DNA of 64,000 bases from Gordoniibacillus chartarius. Lineage in GTDB: Bacteria > Bacillota > Bacilli > Paenibacillales > NBRC-103111. The position numbers were made by a program, and so were the translations under genes. Below, in pieces: positions 16,871 to 25,147 of this stretch (position 1 is the stretch's first letter; the number at the start of each line of letters is the position of its first letter). The stretch spans positions 35,667 to 99,666 of the forward strand of contig NZ_JBHLWN010000102.1 of NCBI RefSeq assembly GCF_042432825.1. Direction: 5' to 3'. Below the pieces are notes generated by a model. The model was not told the origin of the DNA, ran no database searches, and saw only the letters and a list, made by a program, of their open reading frames with translations.

Positions 16871-17446
16871 TTGAGAAAACTCGTTCTATTTCTGCACGCA
16901 TCGCTTGACGGTTTTGTAGAAGGGCCGAAGGGTGATATGGACATTGGCTGGGTTTCCTACGATGCCGATTTGGAGAAACACGCGAAAGAGATTCTGAGTA
17001 CAGCCGACACTGTCATTTGGGGACGCGGGACTTATCAGATGATGCACAATTACTGGCCATCCGTGTCTTCGGACCCATCAGCTTCGCAGCATGAACGGAA
17101 TCATGCCGAGTGGATCGAAAAGACAGCCAAAATCGTTTTTTCCACGACGTTGGAGAAAGCCGAATGGAACAATTCCAGACTGGTGAAAGAAAATGCCGAG
17201 GAAGAGATCAAGAACCTCAAACAGCAGCCAGGCAAGGATATGGTTATCCTCGGCAGTCCCAGGTTCGCGCACTACCTTATGCAGTTTGATTTAATAGATG
17301 AGTATAAGATTACGGTTTCTCCCGTCCTGATCGGCAGCGGGTTGCCGCTATTCCAAGGTTTCAAGGATAAGATCAATCTTAAACTTATCGAAAACAAGAC
17401 CTTTGATTCTGGAGCCATAGGTCTCGTTTACCAGAGGGTTAGATGA
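16871..17446 (+). CDS. Dihydrofolate reductase-like (RibD C-terminal domain) protein
   Basis: 191 residues starting at TTG 16871, nine bases after AGGAG. It matches the small stand-alone RibD_C/DHFR-like reductases such as B. subtilis YyaP: RKLVLFLHASLDGFVEGPKGD at the start, DTVIWGRGTYQMM in the middle, and the C-terminal DEYKITVSPVLIGSGLPLF. These are NADPH-binding cytosolic proteins, mostly without defined substrate. It is monocistronic and followed by a good terminator. Confidence 0.88.
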   Translation: MRKLVLFLHASLDGFVEGPKGDMDIGWVSYDADLEKHAKEILSTADTVIWGRGTYQMMHNYWPSVSSDPSASQHERNHAEWIEKTAKIVFSTTLEKAEWNNSRLVKENAEEEIKNLKQQPGKDMVILGSPRFAHYLMQFDLIDEYKITVSPVLIGSGLPLFQGFKDKINLKLIENKTFDSGAIGLVYQRVR

Positions 17447-17506
17447 TATTCTCTCCTTAATACAGTAACAGTTCTCTAAGTTTATATTATACTGACGATG
17501 ATTGCG

Positions 17507-17532
17507 GCCGGTCATTCCGACCGGCTGTTTTT
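17507..17532 (+). terminator. Terminator of the DHFR-like gene
   Basis: GCCGGTC (17507-17513) / GACCGGC (17519-17525) with a 5-nt loop, followed by TGTTTTT. Confidence 0.85.
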
Positions 17533-17794
17533 GTTCCAATAACGGGGCGCCAGGAGAACGGAGCGAACTTATGACTTTGATTTCCGTCGGGTGACAGGAA
17601 CAATGATCTCATTAATTACCAATTACCGCGTATATCGCTTTTTATTTTATGGGATCAGGTTCTTGTCAAAGCTAATTGATATTGATAGCTCCAAAGCTTT
17701 TTAGTCATCTTGAACGCTTTCGAGAAGCGGGTCGGGGTACGGAGCCACGCAGGAATGCGGGCTCCGTTAATTAGTTTGCACTTGCGCAAGCCCG

Positions 17795-18949
17795 CTAAGC
17801 TGGAGTAACTCGGCTGCTGATTATTACGATTACAAGTGCATAGATGATGAACAATATCAAGAAGATTGAGGAATAGCCGAAGGGATAGAAATATGCGCCA
17901 AGCACCGGACCGATTGTCATGCCCTGGTAACGGAAAAAATTATAGACCCCGGTTGCAGTCGCACGCATGCGTGAGAGCTCCGATGACAGCAATGCCGTCT
18001 GCAGAGGCAGAGATAAGCCAAGTGAGAAGCCGAAAAATGAGATGCACACGACAAGCCATGTTAATGAAACGGGCGACAACATTGCCAAGAGAAGTACACT
18101 CACTCCATTAAGGACGGCAGTCGCAATCAACATTCTGCGTATCTCAATGTACACCTGCACGGGACCGCAGACGATACTCCCAATAATGAGACAGATAGAG
18201 ACCGGCAAGTAGAGGACGCCTGTCTCGGTCGGACTGAGGCGATAAGCATCAGTGGCAATCGAAGGAAGCAGGATAATTAAAATATAGAACACAGTATATT
18301 GCATAATGCCGAGCAGAATAAGCGATTGTCCGCTTCTGTGCGCCAATACGTCCGAGAACTGGCGGATCGCGAACCGCTCCCCAGCGACCTTATTCATCCC
18401 CGTCTCCGGCAGGCTAATATAGATGACCAGCCAGTATAAAGTGCTGATTGCGAGCATTACCCACAAGAGCGGGTGGAAGCCGAATCGTTCCCCGACATAC
18501 CCGCCGAAGACTGGCCCGAGCCCCGGACCCAACGCAACGAGCATCTGATAGATCCCCATCGCACGAACCCTTCGGTTCCCTTCGAATAAATCGCCGATCA
18601 CCGTTAATGCGGCAACAGAGCCAACTGATCCGCCGACGGCCTGCAGGATGCGGAATACGATCAGCATTTCAATATGATCAGAAAGCGAGACACCTAACGT
18701 AGCCAGCAAATAGAACAGGAAGCCGAGCAGTAAAATTTTGCGCCGCCCGTACTTATCGATTAGCGGACCGTAGATGAGCTGCATGAACGCGAATATTATC
18801 GGATACACCGATATGGTCAAGCTGACGGCCGTCGAAGATGTACGGAATAATTCGGCAACCTCCGGCAGGAGCGGGGTATAGAACGTCTGCACAAACGGCC
18901 CGAAAAAAGCCGCAATGGAAACGAGATACACGAGATAGTGTTTTCGCAT
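17795..18949 (-). CDS. MFS drug transporter, Bcr/CflA-like
   Basis: 384 residues, 12 hydrophobic segments, with GGAGG in good position before the ATG. Family marks: TFYTPLLPEVAELFRTSSTAV in segment 1, motif A YGPLIDKYGRRKILL, FRILQAVGGSVGSVAALTVI in segment 4, and motif C-like GPGLGPVFGGYVGERFGFH. It is a cytoplasmic-membrane efflux pump. It is divergent from an HxlR-type regulator with about 107 bp between starts, suggesting the regulator controls it. Confidence 0.9.
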   Translation of the reverse strand: MRKHYLVYLVSIAAFFGPFVQTFYTPLLPEVAELFRTSSTAVSLTISVYPIIFAFMQLIYGPLIDKYGRRKILLLGFLFYLLATLGVSLSDHIEMLIVFRILQAVGGSVGSVAALTVIGDLFEGNRRVRAMGIYQMLVALGPGLGPVFGGYVGERFGFHPLLWVMLAISTLYWLVIYISLPETGMNKVAGERFAIRQFSDVLAHRSGQSLILLGIMQYTVFYILIILLPSIATDAYRLSPTETGVLYLPVSICLIIGSIVCGPVQVYIEIRRMLIATAVLNGVSVLLLAMLSPVSLTWLVVCISFFGFSLGLSLPLQTALLSSELSRMRATATGVYNFFRYQGMTIGPVLGAYFYPFGYSSIFLILFIIYALVIVIISSRVTPA

Positions 18950-19056
18950 TCAGATCACCTCCAGTTCGATGATGGTTTACTTTTTCAAGAATACATAATA
19001 AAGTGGAAACGAGGAAGAATGCACTTTTTCGTTCCATACGAACCAAAAGGGAAGTG

Positions 19057-19440
19057 ATGGTCATCGCAATCGATAGAGGGGCAGATTATGTATACAACGG
19101 GAAGTCGTATCAATGTCCGATTGATCTCTCCGTATCCTTATTGTCCGGACGATGGAAGACGTCGATCCTGTGTAAATTGCTGACCGGGAAGAAACGTTAC
19201 GGCGAACTCAAGAAACTTATTCCTGAGGTCAATCATAAAATGCTGACCGAGCAACTGCGTGAACTGGAGGATGCCGGAATTGTTAGCAGGGAAGTGTATC
19301 CTGTCGTCCCACCGAAGGTCGAGTACGAATTGACAGAGCTTGGGGAGGCGCTTCGACCGGCTATTAGCTCCTTGGAGAAATGGGGCAAGCGATTCCAGAC
19401 AGAGAATCCGTCCGATTCGACTCGCGTATCGAACCGTTAA
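19057..19440 (+). CDS. HxlR-family transcriptional regulator
   Basis: 127 residues from ATG 19057, preceded by AAAGGGAAG; the frame is open upstream without a ribosome site. The HxlR winged helix is complete: CPIDLSVSLLSGRWKTSILCKLLTGKKRYGELKKLIPEVNHKMLTEQLRELEDAGIV carries the family pattern (shown here only to identify it), followed by the YELTELGEAL beta-wing. The N-terminal Cys of the YxCP segment is the redox-sensing position in YodB/HypR-type members, so thiol or quinone stress sensing is possible. Neighbours (an MFS pump and a flavodoxin-fold quinone reductase) fit a detoxification role. Confidence 0.9.
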   Translation: MVIAIDRGADYVYNGKSYQCPIDLSVSLLSGRWKTSILCKLLTGKKRYGELKKLIPEVNHKMLTEQLRELEDAGIVSREVYPVVPPKVEYELTELGEALRPAISSLEKWGKRFQTENPSDSTRVSNR

Positions 19441-19466
19441 TTCTCGTCAAAAGAGTAAGGCATACA

Positions 19467-19500
19467 GGCGCCCGCGTATGAAACGCGAGGCGCTTCTTTT
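19467..19500 (+). terminator. Terminator of the HxlR gene
   Basis: GGCGCCCGCGT pairs with ACGCGAGGCGC with one bulge, followed by TTCTTTT. Confidence 0.7.
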
Positions 19501-19651
19501 ATATCTAAGCAGTATCCTAGCTAACGAATCCGAAAGTAATCCACGGAAAAGTGCGTACTTACTTAAAGTGAGCGAATTGAGTATGATACTCGTGTAAGCG
19601 AAGCTGGCAGTGAAGGAACGCAGCAAACAAAAAATGAGGAGTGATATTAGA

Positions 19652-20191
19652 ATGAAGACGTTAGTTATCGCAGCACATCCAAACATCTCGCAGTCCCGAA
19701 TTAATAAAGCATGGCTGGAAGCCTTGAGTGAACAACGAGATGTAACAGTCCATGAGTTATACCGAGTCTACCCCGACGAATCGATCGATGTTGAGAAGGA
19801 ACAAGCACGCTTAGAAGCGCATGAGCGCATAATTTTTCAGTACCCGTTCTATTGGTACAGCACGCCACCGCTGCTGAAGCGATGGTTCGATGACGTCTTG
19901 CAGTACGGTTGGGCTTACGGTCCAGGCGGGGATAAGATGAAGGGCAAAGAGATCGGGGTGGCGGTCTCCACGTACGGCTCCGCGGAGTCCTATCAACCTA
20001 CCGGCTTTAACCGTTTCACAATTGACGAACTGTTAAGGCCTGTCCAAGCATTGGCTAACTTTATCGATGCCCGATACATCCCTCATTTTGCAATTAATGA
20101 TACATCTAACGTGACGGACGACCAGCTTCGGATCAGTCAAGAAGCTTATATACGTTACGTTAATGCTGATTCCCGGATATTCCGATATTGA
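19652..20191 (+). CDS. NAD(P)H:quinone oxidoreductase, flavodoxin-fold (KefF/MdaB-like)
   Basis: 179 residues from ATG 19652 behind GAGGAG. It has the flavodoxin_2 opening MKTLVIAAHPNISQSRINKAW, the FMN-loop region IIFQYPFYWYSTPPLLKRWFDDVL and YGPGGDKMKGKEIGVAVSTYGS, all standard for small NAD(P)H dehydrogenases that reduce quinones by two electrons. It is cytosolic. The upstream region has repeated GTACTTACTT/AAGTGAGC-like elements (about 19551-19574), possibly an HxlR-type target. It probably works with the neighbouring HxlR regulator in electrophile stress. Confidence 0.88.
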   Translation: MKTLVIAAHPNISQSRINKAWLEALSEQRDVTVHELYRVYPDESIDVEKEQARLEAHERIIFQYPFYWYSTPPLLKRWFDDVLQYGWAYGPGGDKMKGKEIGVAVSTYGSAESYQPTGFNRFTIDELLRPVQALANFIDARYIPHFAINDTSNVTDDQLRISQEAYIRYVNADSRIFRY

Positions 20192-20267
20192 TTTAATATG
20201 TTTATTTCATGCCGTTACAACGAGGACTATAATACCTACACAGACACATCAAGAGAGGAGGACTTGT

Positions 20268-20803
20268 GTGGAACTGGCATGCGGTGACTATCGAATCGAA
20301 TTCATGGATGGCAGACTTGAGGTGCGTAAGCAGGAACGGCTTCTCTATTTCAATAAACGGCCTCTATGCGAGACGGTCAAAACGGCATTTGCGCTTAGTG
20401 AGTTTTATGATACCGCCTACAGCGAGGTTGTTGTAACGACCCATTCAGTTGTTGCAACAGGGACGCTCACTGTACCTTCAGGCTCGGAATTTTACTTCTC
20501 AGACGTGTATGAGTCATCTGACTGCGATTCAAAGTGAGTTGCAGCGTCAAGGTACTCAAGGCGGGGGATGATCTCGGTTTCTCCACGAATATCTCCTTAG
20601 TCATGGCCGAATCAGACAACACGCGGGATTACAATGGTTTCGCGCCAGGCGTCTGGTACAAACAGAACGAGTACGCGCCTGATCACTCATTCGGCAAAGA
20701 CTTGGATTGCGAATATTATTGGCGCATGGAGACCAACTATGCTTTGCCATTATTCGCTATGCAGAATATTGCATCGGGTGAAATGGCAGCGAGCATAGAT
20801 TAG
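20268..20803 (+). pseudogene. Frameshifted, truncated gene of unknown family
   Basis: GTG 20268 follows AGAGAGGAGGAC, so it was once a normal gene. The first frame (VELACGDYRIEFMDGRLEV onward) stops at 20535. Sequence of the same style continues in the next frame from about 20525 (SCSVKVLKAGDDLGFSTN, NGFAPGVWYKQNEYAPDH, CEYYWRMETNYALPLFAM) and ends at 20803. Together about 178 residues survive, beta-rich and resembling the N-terminal sandwich of a large carbohydrate-active enzyme, but I cannot name the family. A terminator follows. Confidence 0.65.
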
Positions 20804-20843
20804 CTTGAACCGATTAGCCAAGGGATTATAGAGCAGGTGAAGA

Positions 20844-20867
20844 AGCGTCCTTTCTAGGGCGCTTTTT
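20844..20867 (+). terminator. Terminator after the frameshifted gene
   Basis: AGCGTCCT (20844-20851) / AGGGCGCT (20856-20863), with one G-U pair and a TTCT loop, followed by T residues. Confidence 0.7.
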
Positions 20868-20872
20868 CAAGC

Positions 20873-21055
20873 AGTCACCATAGGCTGCGACATACCTGCG
20901 CAACCGTTTTATATAATGATGGTGAGGGAGCTGATTTGTTGGCAATCGCTGATCTATTGGGTCACTCAAACCCCAAGACAGCTACGATTTATACTAAAGT
21001 GAATATAGAGAAAATGCGAAAAATCGTGACTTCAAACCCATTAGAATTAACCTAA
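20873..21055 (+). pseudogene. Tyrosine recombinase (phage integrase/Xer-type) C-terminal fragment
   Basis: One frame reads HRLRHTCATVLYND, then ADLLAIADLLGHSNPKTATIYTKV and a short basic tail to TAA at 21053. This is the C-terminal catalytic box of a tyrosine recombinase: the HxLRHT block with the second Arg, LLGHS, and the Tyr nucleophile in TIYTKV. The N-terminal DNA-binding domain and the first catalytic Arg are gone, and no start codon or ribosome site is present. It marks a lost integrative element. Confidence 0.85.
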
Positions 21056-21197
21056 GCAAAATATTGTATTATTAGATTAGTTAGAAACGTTATCAACAAG
21101 AAAATGTTTAGGGCATGTTTGTGTCAATGGACATGAGAAGCCAATGGCAGTAAGGGACTAAATTGATATACAGACATATGTACAAAATACGGGTTTT

Positions 21198-21425
21198 GTG
21201 AAAAAGATAACCAGGTTTATTATGCAGGCTCCATTTCATCAAGTTACAGTATCGATAACGAACTTCAATTCCATTGGCTTTCAAACTAATTTACATAGTC
21301 TAAATTTAAATGTTATATATCCTCAAATTAGTTCGGAGTTAATGATATCATTTCAGTTAATAACACAAAAGCAGTCTGATACTTACGAGTACCAGGCTGC
21401 ATTTCATCTTAGCCAAATCGAGTAA
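21198..21425 (+). CDS. Doubtful small AT-rich reading frame
   Basis: 75 codons from GTG 21198, without a ribosome site. The segment from about 21050 to 21430 is clearly more AT-rich than its surroundings, like the recombinase remnant beside it. The product would be soluble and beta-rich (VTVSITNFNSIGF). I do not recognise it; it could be an N-terminal fragment of an acquired gene. Low confidence that it is expressed. Confidence 0.3.
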   Translation: MKKITRFIMQAPFHQVTVSITNFNSIGFQTNLHSLNLNVIYPQISSELMISFQLITQKQSDTYEYQAAFHLSQIE

Positions 21426-21564
21426 CGATTGATATCATGCCGCTGTTTCCGCTGCCCGCTTTCAGGAGCCCATCGGTTTGATTCAATTGGCGGGCCTCAT
21501 TTCTTTCTCCAGCAGCCAATCCGGATTATCCATCTAACTTCCGTAAGTGCGAATAGTTCACCCT

Positions 21565-22053
21565 TTATTGGGCCTTGCTTGATTCGGCGTTCTCTTCAGT
21601 TCGGGTTTTCGCCCGAATTTTCACCTTGGGCCCTCCATCATTCGTATGATCGCGAGCCTCCTTATTCTCGGTTTGTTTTGCGGATGATTTATGGTCATCT
21701 TGAGCTTGTCTCATTGCCGAGCGCATCTCCGTTAACACCTGAAGCCCCTCTTCCTCCATGGGCGTATCGCCTTCCGACATCGAATAATTGGCTCCGATGT
21801 TCAGCTTTCCGCTGAGCTCTTTGATGCCGAGCGCACCGAAGTTGTTATGATACTCCACTTTATCGACTACGACCTTATCGATATGAATGTGCTCCACTAC
21901 GATCGGAGCAGGCATCTCATGACCCGGTGAGGACAAACGTTGGACTTTCAATTCCAGCTCTTGCAGCTTGGACTGCAGCAGCTTGATCTCGTCGGCGTTT
22001 CGTTTGCGGCGCAGCGATGCAAACCATGAGGAGAAGCTGTTGGCACGATCCAT
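21565..22053 (-). CDS. GerPC-like spore germination protein
   Basis: About 162 residues; ATG 22053 is preferred over 22059 because GGGGGA lies 8 nt before it. Residues about 17-43 form a coiled coil (DEIKLLQSKLQELELKVQRL). The centre carries the GerPC-type strand pattern HIHIDKVVVDKVEYHN followed by GIKELSGKLNIGANYS. The C-terminal 60 residues are charged and low in complexity. GerP proteins sit at the inner spore coat and let germinants reach their receptors. Small GerPA/PF-like genes lie on the other strand next to it, supporting a spore role. A sigma-K-controlled promoter would be expected but was not identified. Confidence 0.65.
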   Translation of the reverse strand: MDRANSFSSWFASLRRKRNADEIKLLQSKLQELELKVQRLSSPGHEMPAPIVVEHIHIDKVVVDKVEYHNNFGALGIKELSGKLNIGANYSMSEGDTPMEEEGLQVLTEMRSAMRQAQDDHKSSAKQTENKEARDHTNDGGPKVKIRAKTRTEENAESSKAQ

Positions 22054-22117
22054 TCGCATTCCCCCATTTCTTCTATCATATCATGTAAATATCCGATGAT
22101 TAGGAGGCTGTTCAAAA

Positions 22118-22351
22118 GTGCCATTTTTCCCAACCGAAGTGAATCTGTATCACACCCGCATACACAATCCTGATAATGGGTGCCGCATCCGTGTTGGCAC
22201 GAATGTCGTCGTTGGCCTGTCCAACATGTCCAAAAAGACGCAAGGCTTCGGTCAGCAGTATGCCGATTTCGCCATAGTTGACCGACCTGAAGGCTTTATT
22301 GATGACAGTGATAAGATGGATTCGAATCGGACCAAGGGACCGCTGCCCTAA
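22118..22351 (+). CDS. Small GerPA/GerPF-like spore protein (copy 1)
   Basis: 77 residues from GTG 22118 with AGGAGG ten bases upstream. The pattern 'hydrophobic strand - G.N...G - SKKTQGFGQQYADF - FIDD.D..DSN' is shared with the genes at 22896 and 23166 and resembles the GerPA/GerPF family of short glycine- and asparagine-rich inner-coat proteins. It is divergent from the GerPC-like gene. Its TAA stop overlaps the TAG stop of the convergent Hsp20 gene by four bases (22348-22351), with no terminator between them. Confidence 0.6.
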   Translation: MPFFPTEVNLYHTRIHNPDNGCRIRVGTNVVVGLSNMSKKTQGFGQQYADFAIVDRPEGFIDDSDKMDSNRTKGPLP

Positions 22352-22803
22352 TCGATAGGGATTTCCACCTGGGCTTCCAACTTGCGGACAATGTGGATTT
22401 CAAGCAGGCCATTCTCAAACTTAGCCGAAATTTTGGCTCCGCCGACCGATTCCGGCAATCGGATCGCTCGCTCGAAAGTTCCGCTGAAGCGTTCGGACGC
22501 AATCAATTGCATGTCCGAATAGAACGGGCGGGAAGTTCCTCTGACATACAGAGAATCTCCCGCTAGCGATAACTGGACATCTTCCTTCCGCACTCCAGGG
22601 ATGTCGATTAAAATAATGAATTCCTGCGGGTTGCGGAAAATATCCGCCTTCGGATACAGCGTCTGTACATTACCTTGCCCCGCCTCGTTGAATTCGTTCA
22701 TAAACTGCTTTGCATACTCCTGATCGAATACGCCGGACCAAAACGTTTTTCCTTGATATTTCTGCGCCATCTCGAACCATTGCCGCAGCTTGTCGAAATC
22801 CAT
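22348..22803 (-). CDS. Hsp20/alpha-crystallin family protein, probably spore-associated
   Basis: 151 residues from ATG 22803; an upstream GTG (22815) has poorer spacing. The alpha-crystallin domain spans about residues 50-150: EFIILIDIPGVRKEDVQLSL, GDSLYVRG, and the C-terminal FENGLLEIHI block are typical. It lacks the I-x-I tail in clear form (EIPID remains). Small heat-shock proteins are ATP-independent holdases; its position inside a GerP-like cluster suggests a coat-associated CotM/CotP-like protein (inference). Confidence 0.85.
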   Translation of the reverse strand: MDFDKLRQWFEMAQKYQGKTFWSGVFDQEYAKQFMNEFNEAGQGNVQTLYPKADIFRNPQEFIILIDIPGVRKEDVQLSLAGDSLYVRGTSRPFYSDMQLIASERFSGTFERAIRLPESVGGAKISAKFENGLLEIHIVRKLEAQVEIPID

Positions 22804-22895
22804 AGGAGACAGCACCCTTTCCCAAACGGTTCATTGGTATATTCGGGATGGCCCCGTAGTACACTTTACAAAGCTTTGCGATGGGGGGGCTGAGG

Positions 22896-23138
22896 ATGAA
22901 TTCACCGAGTACAATAATTAATATTTATATTTTCAAAATTAATTCCTTTGAAAATGCATCGGCTGTCAACATCGGCCAAAACTTCCTGGCGGATTGGACG
23001 AATTCAGACAAGCGGAGCCAAGGTTATGGACAAAATTACGGGGACGGAAGCGCCTTTCATTCCCTTCGGTCTTTCATCGACGATAAAGATTGCATTGACT
23101 CTCCGGCTTTCAGTCATTCAGCTGTAAAAGCTCCGTAA
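22896..23138 (+). CDS. Small GerPA/GerPF-like spore protein (copy 2)
   Basis: 80 residues from ATG 22896, preceded by a G-rich ribosome site. Sequence INIYIFKINSFENASAVNIGQNF then SDKRSQGYGQNYGD and SFIDDKDCIDS parallels copies 1 and 3: a beta-rich N-terminus, a Gly/Asn/Gln-rich middle and an acidic end. 27 nt separate it from copy 3, so the two are probably co-transcribed. Confidence 0.6.
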   Translation: MNSPSTIINIYIFKINSFENASAVNIGQNFLADWTNSDKRSQGYGQNYGDGSAFHSLRSFIDDKDCIDSPAFSHSAVKAP

Positions 23139-23165
23139 TTTGAGCAATGAAAAGGAGGACGCCAG

Positions 23166-23399
23166 GTGAACTTTGCCCCTATGGTTGTTAATTTGCTGGC
23201 CTTTAAGGTGAATGTACTCGATCGTGCCAGCCAGCTCAGCTTCGGACCCAGTCTACAGGTCGATACCTTTCTTTCGACAAAACGGAATATGGGCTTTGGC
23301 GAAGACAACGGCGATTTCTCGCCGATCTACTTTCCGCTAAATATTATATTGGATCAAGATCTGATCGAATCGAATGCGATAAAAACGAGTGCGATATAA
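23166..23399 (+). CDS. Small GerPA/GerPF-like spore protein (copy 3)
   Basis: 77 residues from GTG 23166 behind AAAAGGAGG. VVNLLAFKVNVLDRASQLSFG, then STKRNMGFGEDNGDFSP and ILDQDLIESNAIKTS, repeat the layout of copies 1 and 2. A strong bidirectional terminator follows. Family assignment rests on overall pattern, so moderate confidence. Confidence 0.6.
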   Translation: MNFAPMVVNLLAFKVNVLDRASQLSFGPSLQVDTFLSTKRNMGFGEDNGDFSPIYFPLNIILDQDLIESNAIKTSAI

Positions 23400-23410
23400 A
23401 ATGGTGTAAA

Positions 23411-23450
23411 ACGCACAAAAAAAACGGCATTTCTGCCGTTTTTTGTGCGT
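23411..23450. terminator. Bidirectional terminator
   Basis: Long hairpin: ACGCACAAAAAA pairs with TTTTTTGTGCGT around an inner CGGCA/TGCCG stem with TTTC loop. It separates the plus-strand GerP-like genes from the minus-strand anti-sigma gene and serves both. Confidence 0.9.
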
Positions 23451-23530
23451 TCAAATGCTTAATGTTTCGCCGAAGCTCTTCTTGATTTTCGAAGCATTTT
23501 GATCCCCCATCATTATGGATCTTCGCTTTC

Positions 23531-25147
23531 CTATTCCGGAATGACACCTATCGTCCCGGTCTGTGGTATGACAAAGGACCAATCGGCATCCTTATACAAA
23601 TGATGTACGATGCTGCGTTTAAGAGTCAGTTGTTTGGGCATGATATCCAGATCATGGATGACAAAGTAATTATCGTTCAAATACACCGTACCTGCTTTAT
23701 CGGCGGAGACACCGCCGCCAACAAGCACGGAATACTCTTTGCCGTTCTCGTCAATCGCCACCCAGGCATCCCTCGAAATGTCATTATTAACCATACCTCC
23801 GAGCGGAATAGTTGCCCGTACTTGATCCGGTAGGGAATTATCCGGATAAGGACCGATTTGTAGTCCCTGGAGCAGAAGCTTATCGCCTGAATCCTCAAAT
23901 ATGGCGGGATGTTCCGCCGTAGTTTGCGCAGGGTCAAACGTAACCGAAGCTGTATTATTCTCCCGTATCTCGTAGCTGTTAAGCACGAACCGGATCTTCT
24001 GCTTGTCGTAGTCGAAATGATTGAATTGATAGAACCACTGAGTCACTCCGCTCCAACGTTCCAGTTCGGACCGGCGGCGGAGTTCGAACAGGATGCTGTC
24101 TCCGATCACATTCCCTTGTTCATCCTCCAGATGAAAGTTAAGTTTATGGAATCCGCTTTGTCCGTCTACCGCTCTTCCGGCTGCATCCGGAGTCAGCTTC
24201 GTAGTAAATTCAAGCGATCCGCCACTCGGTGTCCGGGAAGCCCCCTGCATGTGGATCTCTATACCGCCTGGTGTCACATACGTTTGATTAATCGCGGTAA
24301 GCAGCGTTTGGGCTTTGGCTTCGGTTAGATCGATCCCCATCTTCATCGTCCAATCCCCCTGTATCTTTTTTATCGGAGGCCCCTCATTTAATTTATCCTT
24401 GTATAGGCTTAATTCCTTAATATGCACATTAAGCTGCAGTTTGTCGGCCAGAACAGGACGCATAAAGATGAACTCGATTTTGTTGGTCGTCCGATTCCCC
24501 CCCTGCCTCATATCATAGGAAACATCGGCAAAGTTGCCATTATCGATAAAATACACATTGAAATCGGCACTAGCGTAATCGATTTCTCCGATTTGGACAT
24601 TTCCTTTATCGTCATATACATCGACTCCGATAATCAGTCGGGTTGAGTCGGCGATGACTTCGTTGACCTTCAACATATAACCGTGATCTGTGGCACTGAC
24701 GCCCGAAATTTGCACAAGACCTGTTTCTTTAACATGCTTCATACCATTGTCCACAATGCTATCTTTCGCAAACAGCGACCGCACCATCTCGGCGAGGGTG
24801 GGCTGCGTATAGAGCAGCGTGCTGCCCGCAAGCACGACGACGGCAGCCGTCGCCCCCCAGAATTTGAGGTGTGAGCTGCGTTTTGCGGCGAGGCTGCGTT
24901 TTACCTGGGCGGCAATGGACGTATCGAAAGGGTTGATATTGCCGCTTTCCCTCGCCATAGAATGCGTACCGGCTCCCTGTGCCTGCTCGATTTCGGTTCC
25001 TTCCAACGCCAGCATCACCCGGTCGGTAAATTCGTCCGAAAGAGTATGCGGAAACAGTGCATCCTCCCAATTATTGTCCTCCCTCTGATTGCCGCCCTCC
25101 GCTTTACGATGGACTTTTTTCGTTTCGGTACGCTTCCAAATTGTCAT
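23531..25147 (-). CDS. Membrane-anchored anti-sigma factor-like protein, DUF4179
   Basis: 538 residues; ATG 25147 has AAGGAGGGA upstream. Residues 1-90 are cytosolic (WEDALFPHTLSDEFTDRVMLALEG, the usual sigma-binding preface), one membrane helix lies at about 96-112 (FWGATAAVVVLAGSTLLY), and the rest is an extracytoplasmic DUF4179 region with repeated beta strands. Its start overlaps the end of the upstream ECF sigma gene by 44 nt, so the two are translationally coupled. It would hold the sigma factor inactive until an envelope signal arrives. The signal is unknown. Confidence 0.85.
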   Translation of the reverse strand: MTIWKRTETKKVHRKAEGGNQREDNNWEDALFPHTLSDEFTDRVMLALEGTEIEQAQGAGTHSMARESGNINPFDTSIAAQVKRSLAAKRSSHLKFWGATAAVVVLAGSTLLYTQPTLAEMVRSLFAKDSIVDNGMKHVKETGLVQISGVSATDHGYMLKVNEVIADSTRLIIGVDVYDDKGNVQIGEIDYASADFNVYFIDNGNFADVSYDMRQGGNRTTNKIEFIFMRPVLADKLQLNVHIKELSLYKDKLNEGPPIKKIQGDWTMKMGIDLTEAKAQTLLTAINQTYVTPGGIEIHMQGASRTPSGGSLEFTTKLTPDAAGRAVDGQSGFHKLNFHLEDEQGNVIGDSILFELRRRSELERWSGVTQWFYQFNHFDYDKQKIRFVLNSYEIRENNTASVTFDPAQTTAEHPAIFEDSGDKLLLQGLQIGPYPDNSLPDQVRATIPLGGMVNNDISRDAWVAIDENGKEYSVLVGGGVSADKAGTVYLNDNYFVIHDLDIMPKQLTLKRSIVHHLYKDADWSFVIPQTGTIGVIPE

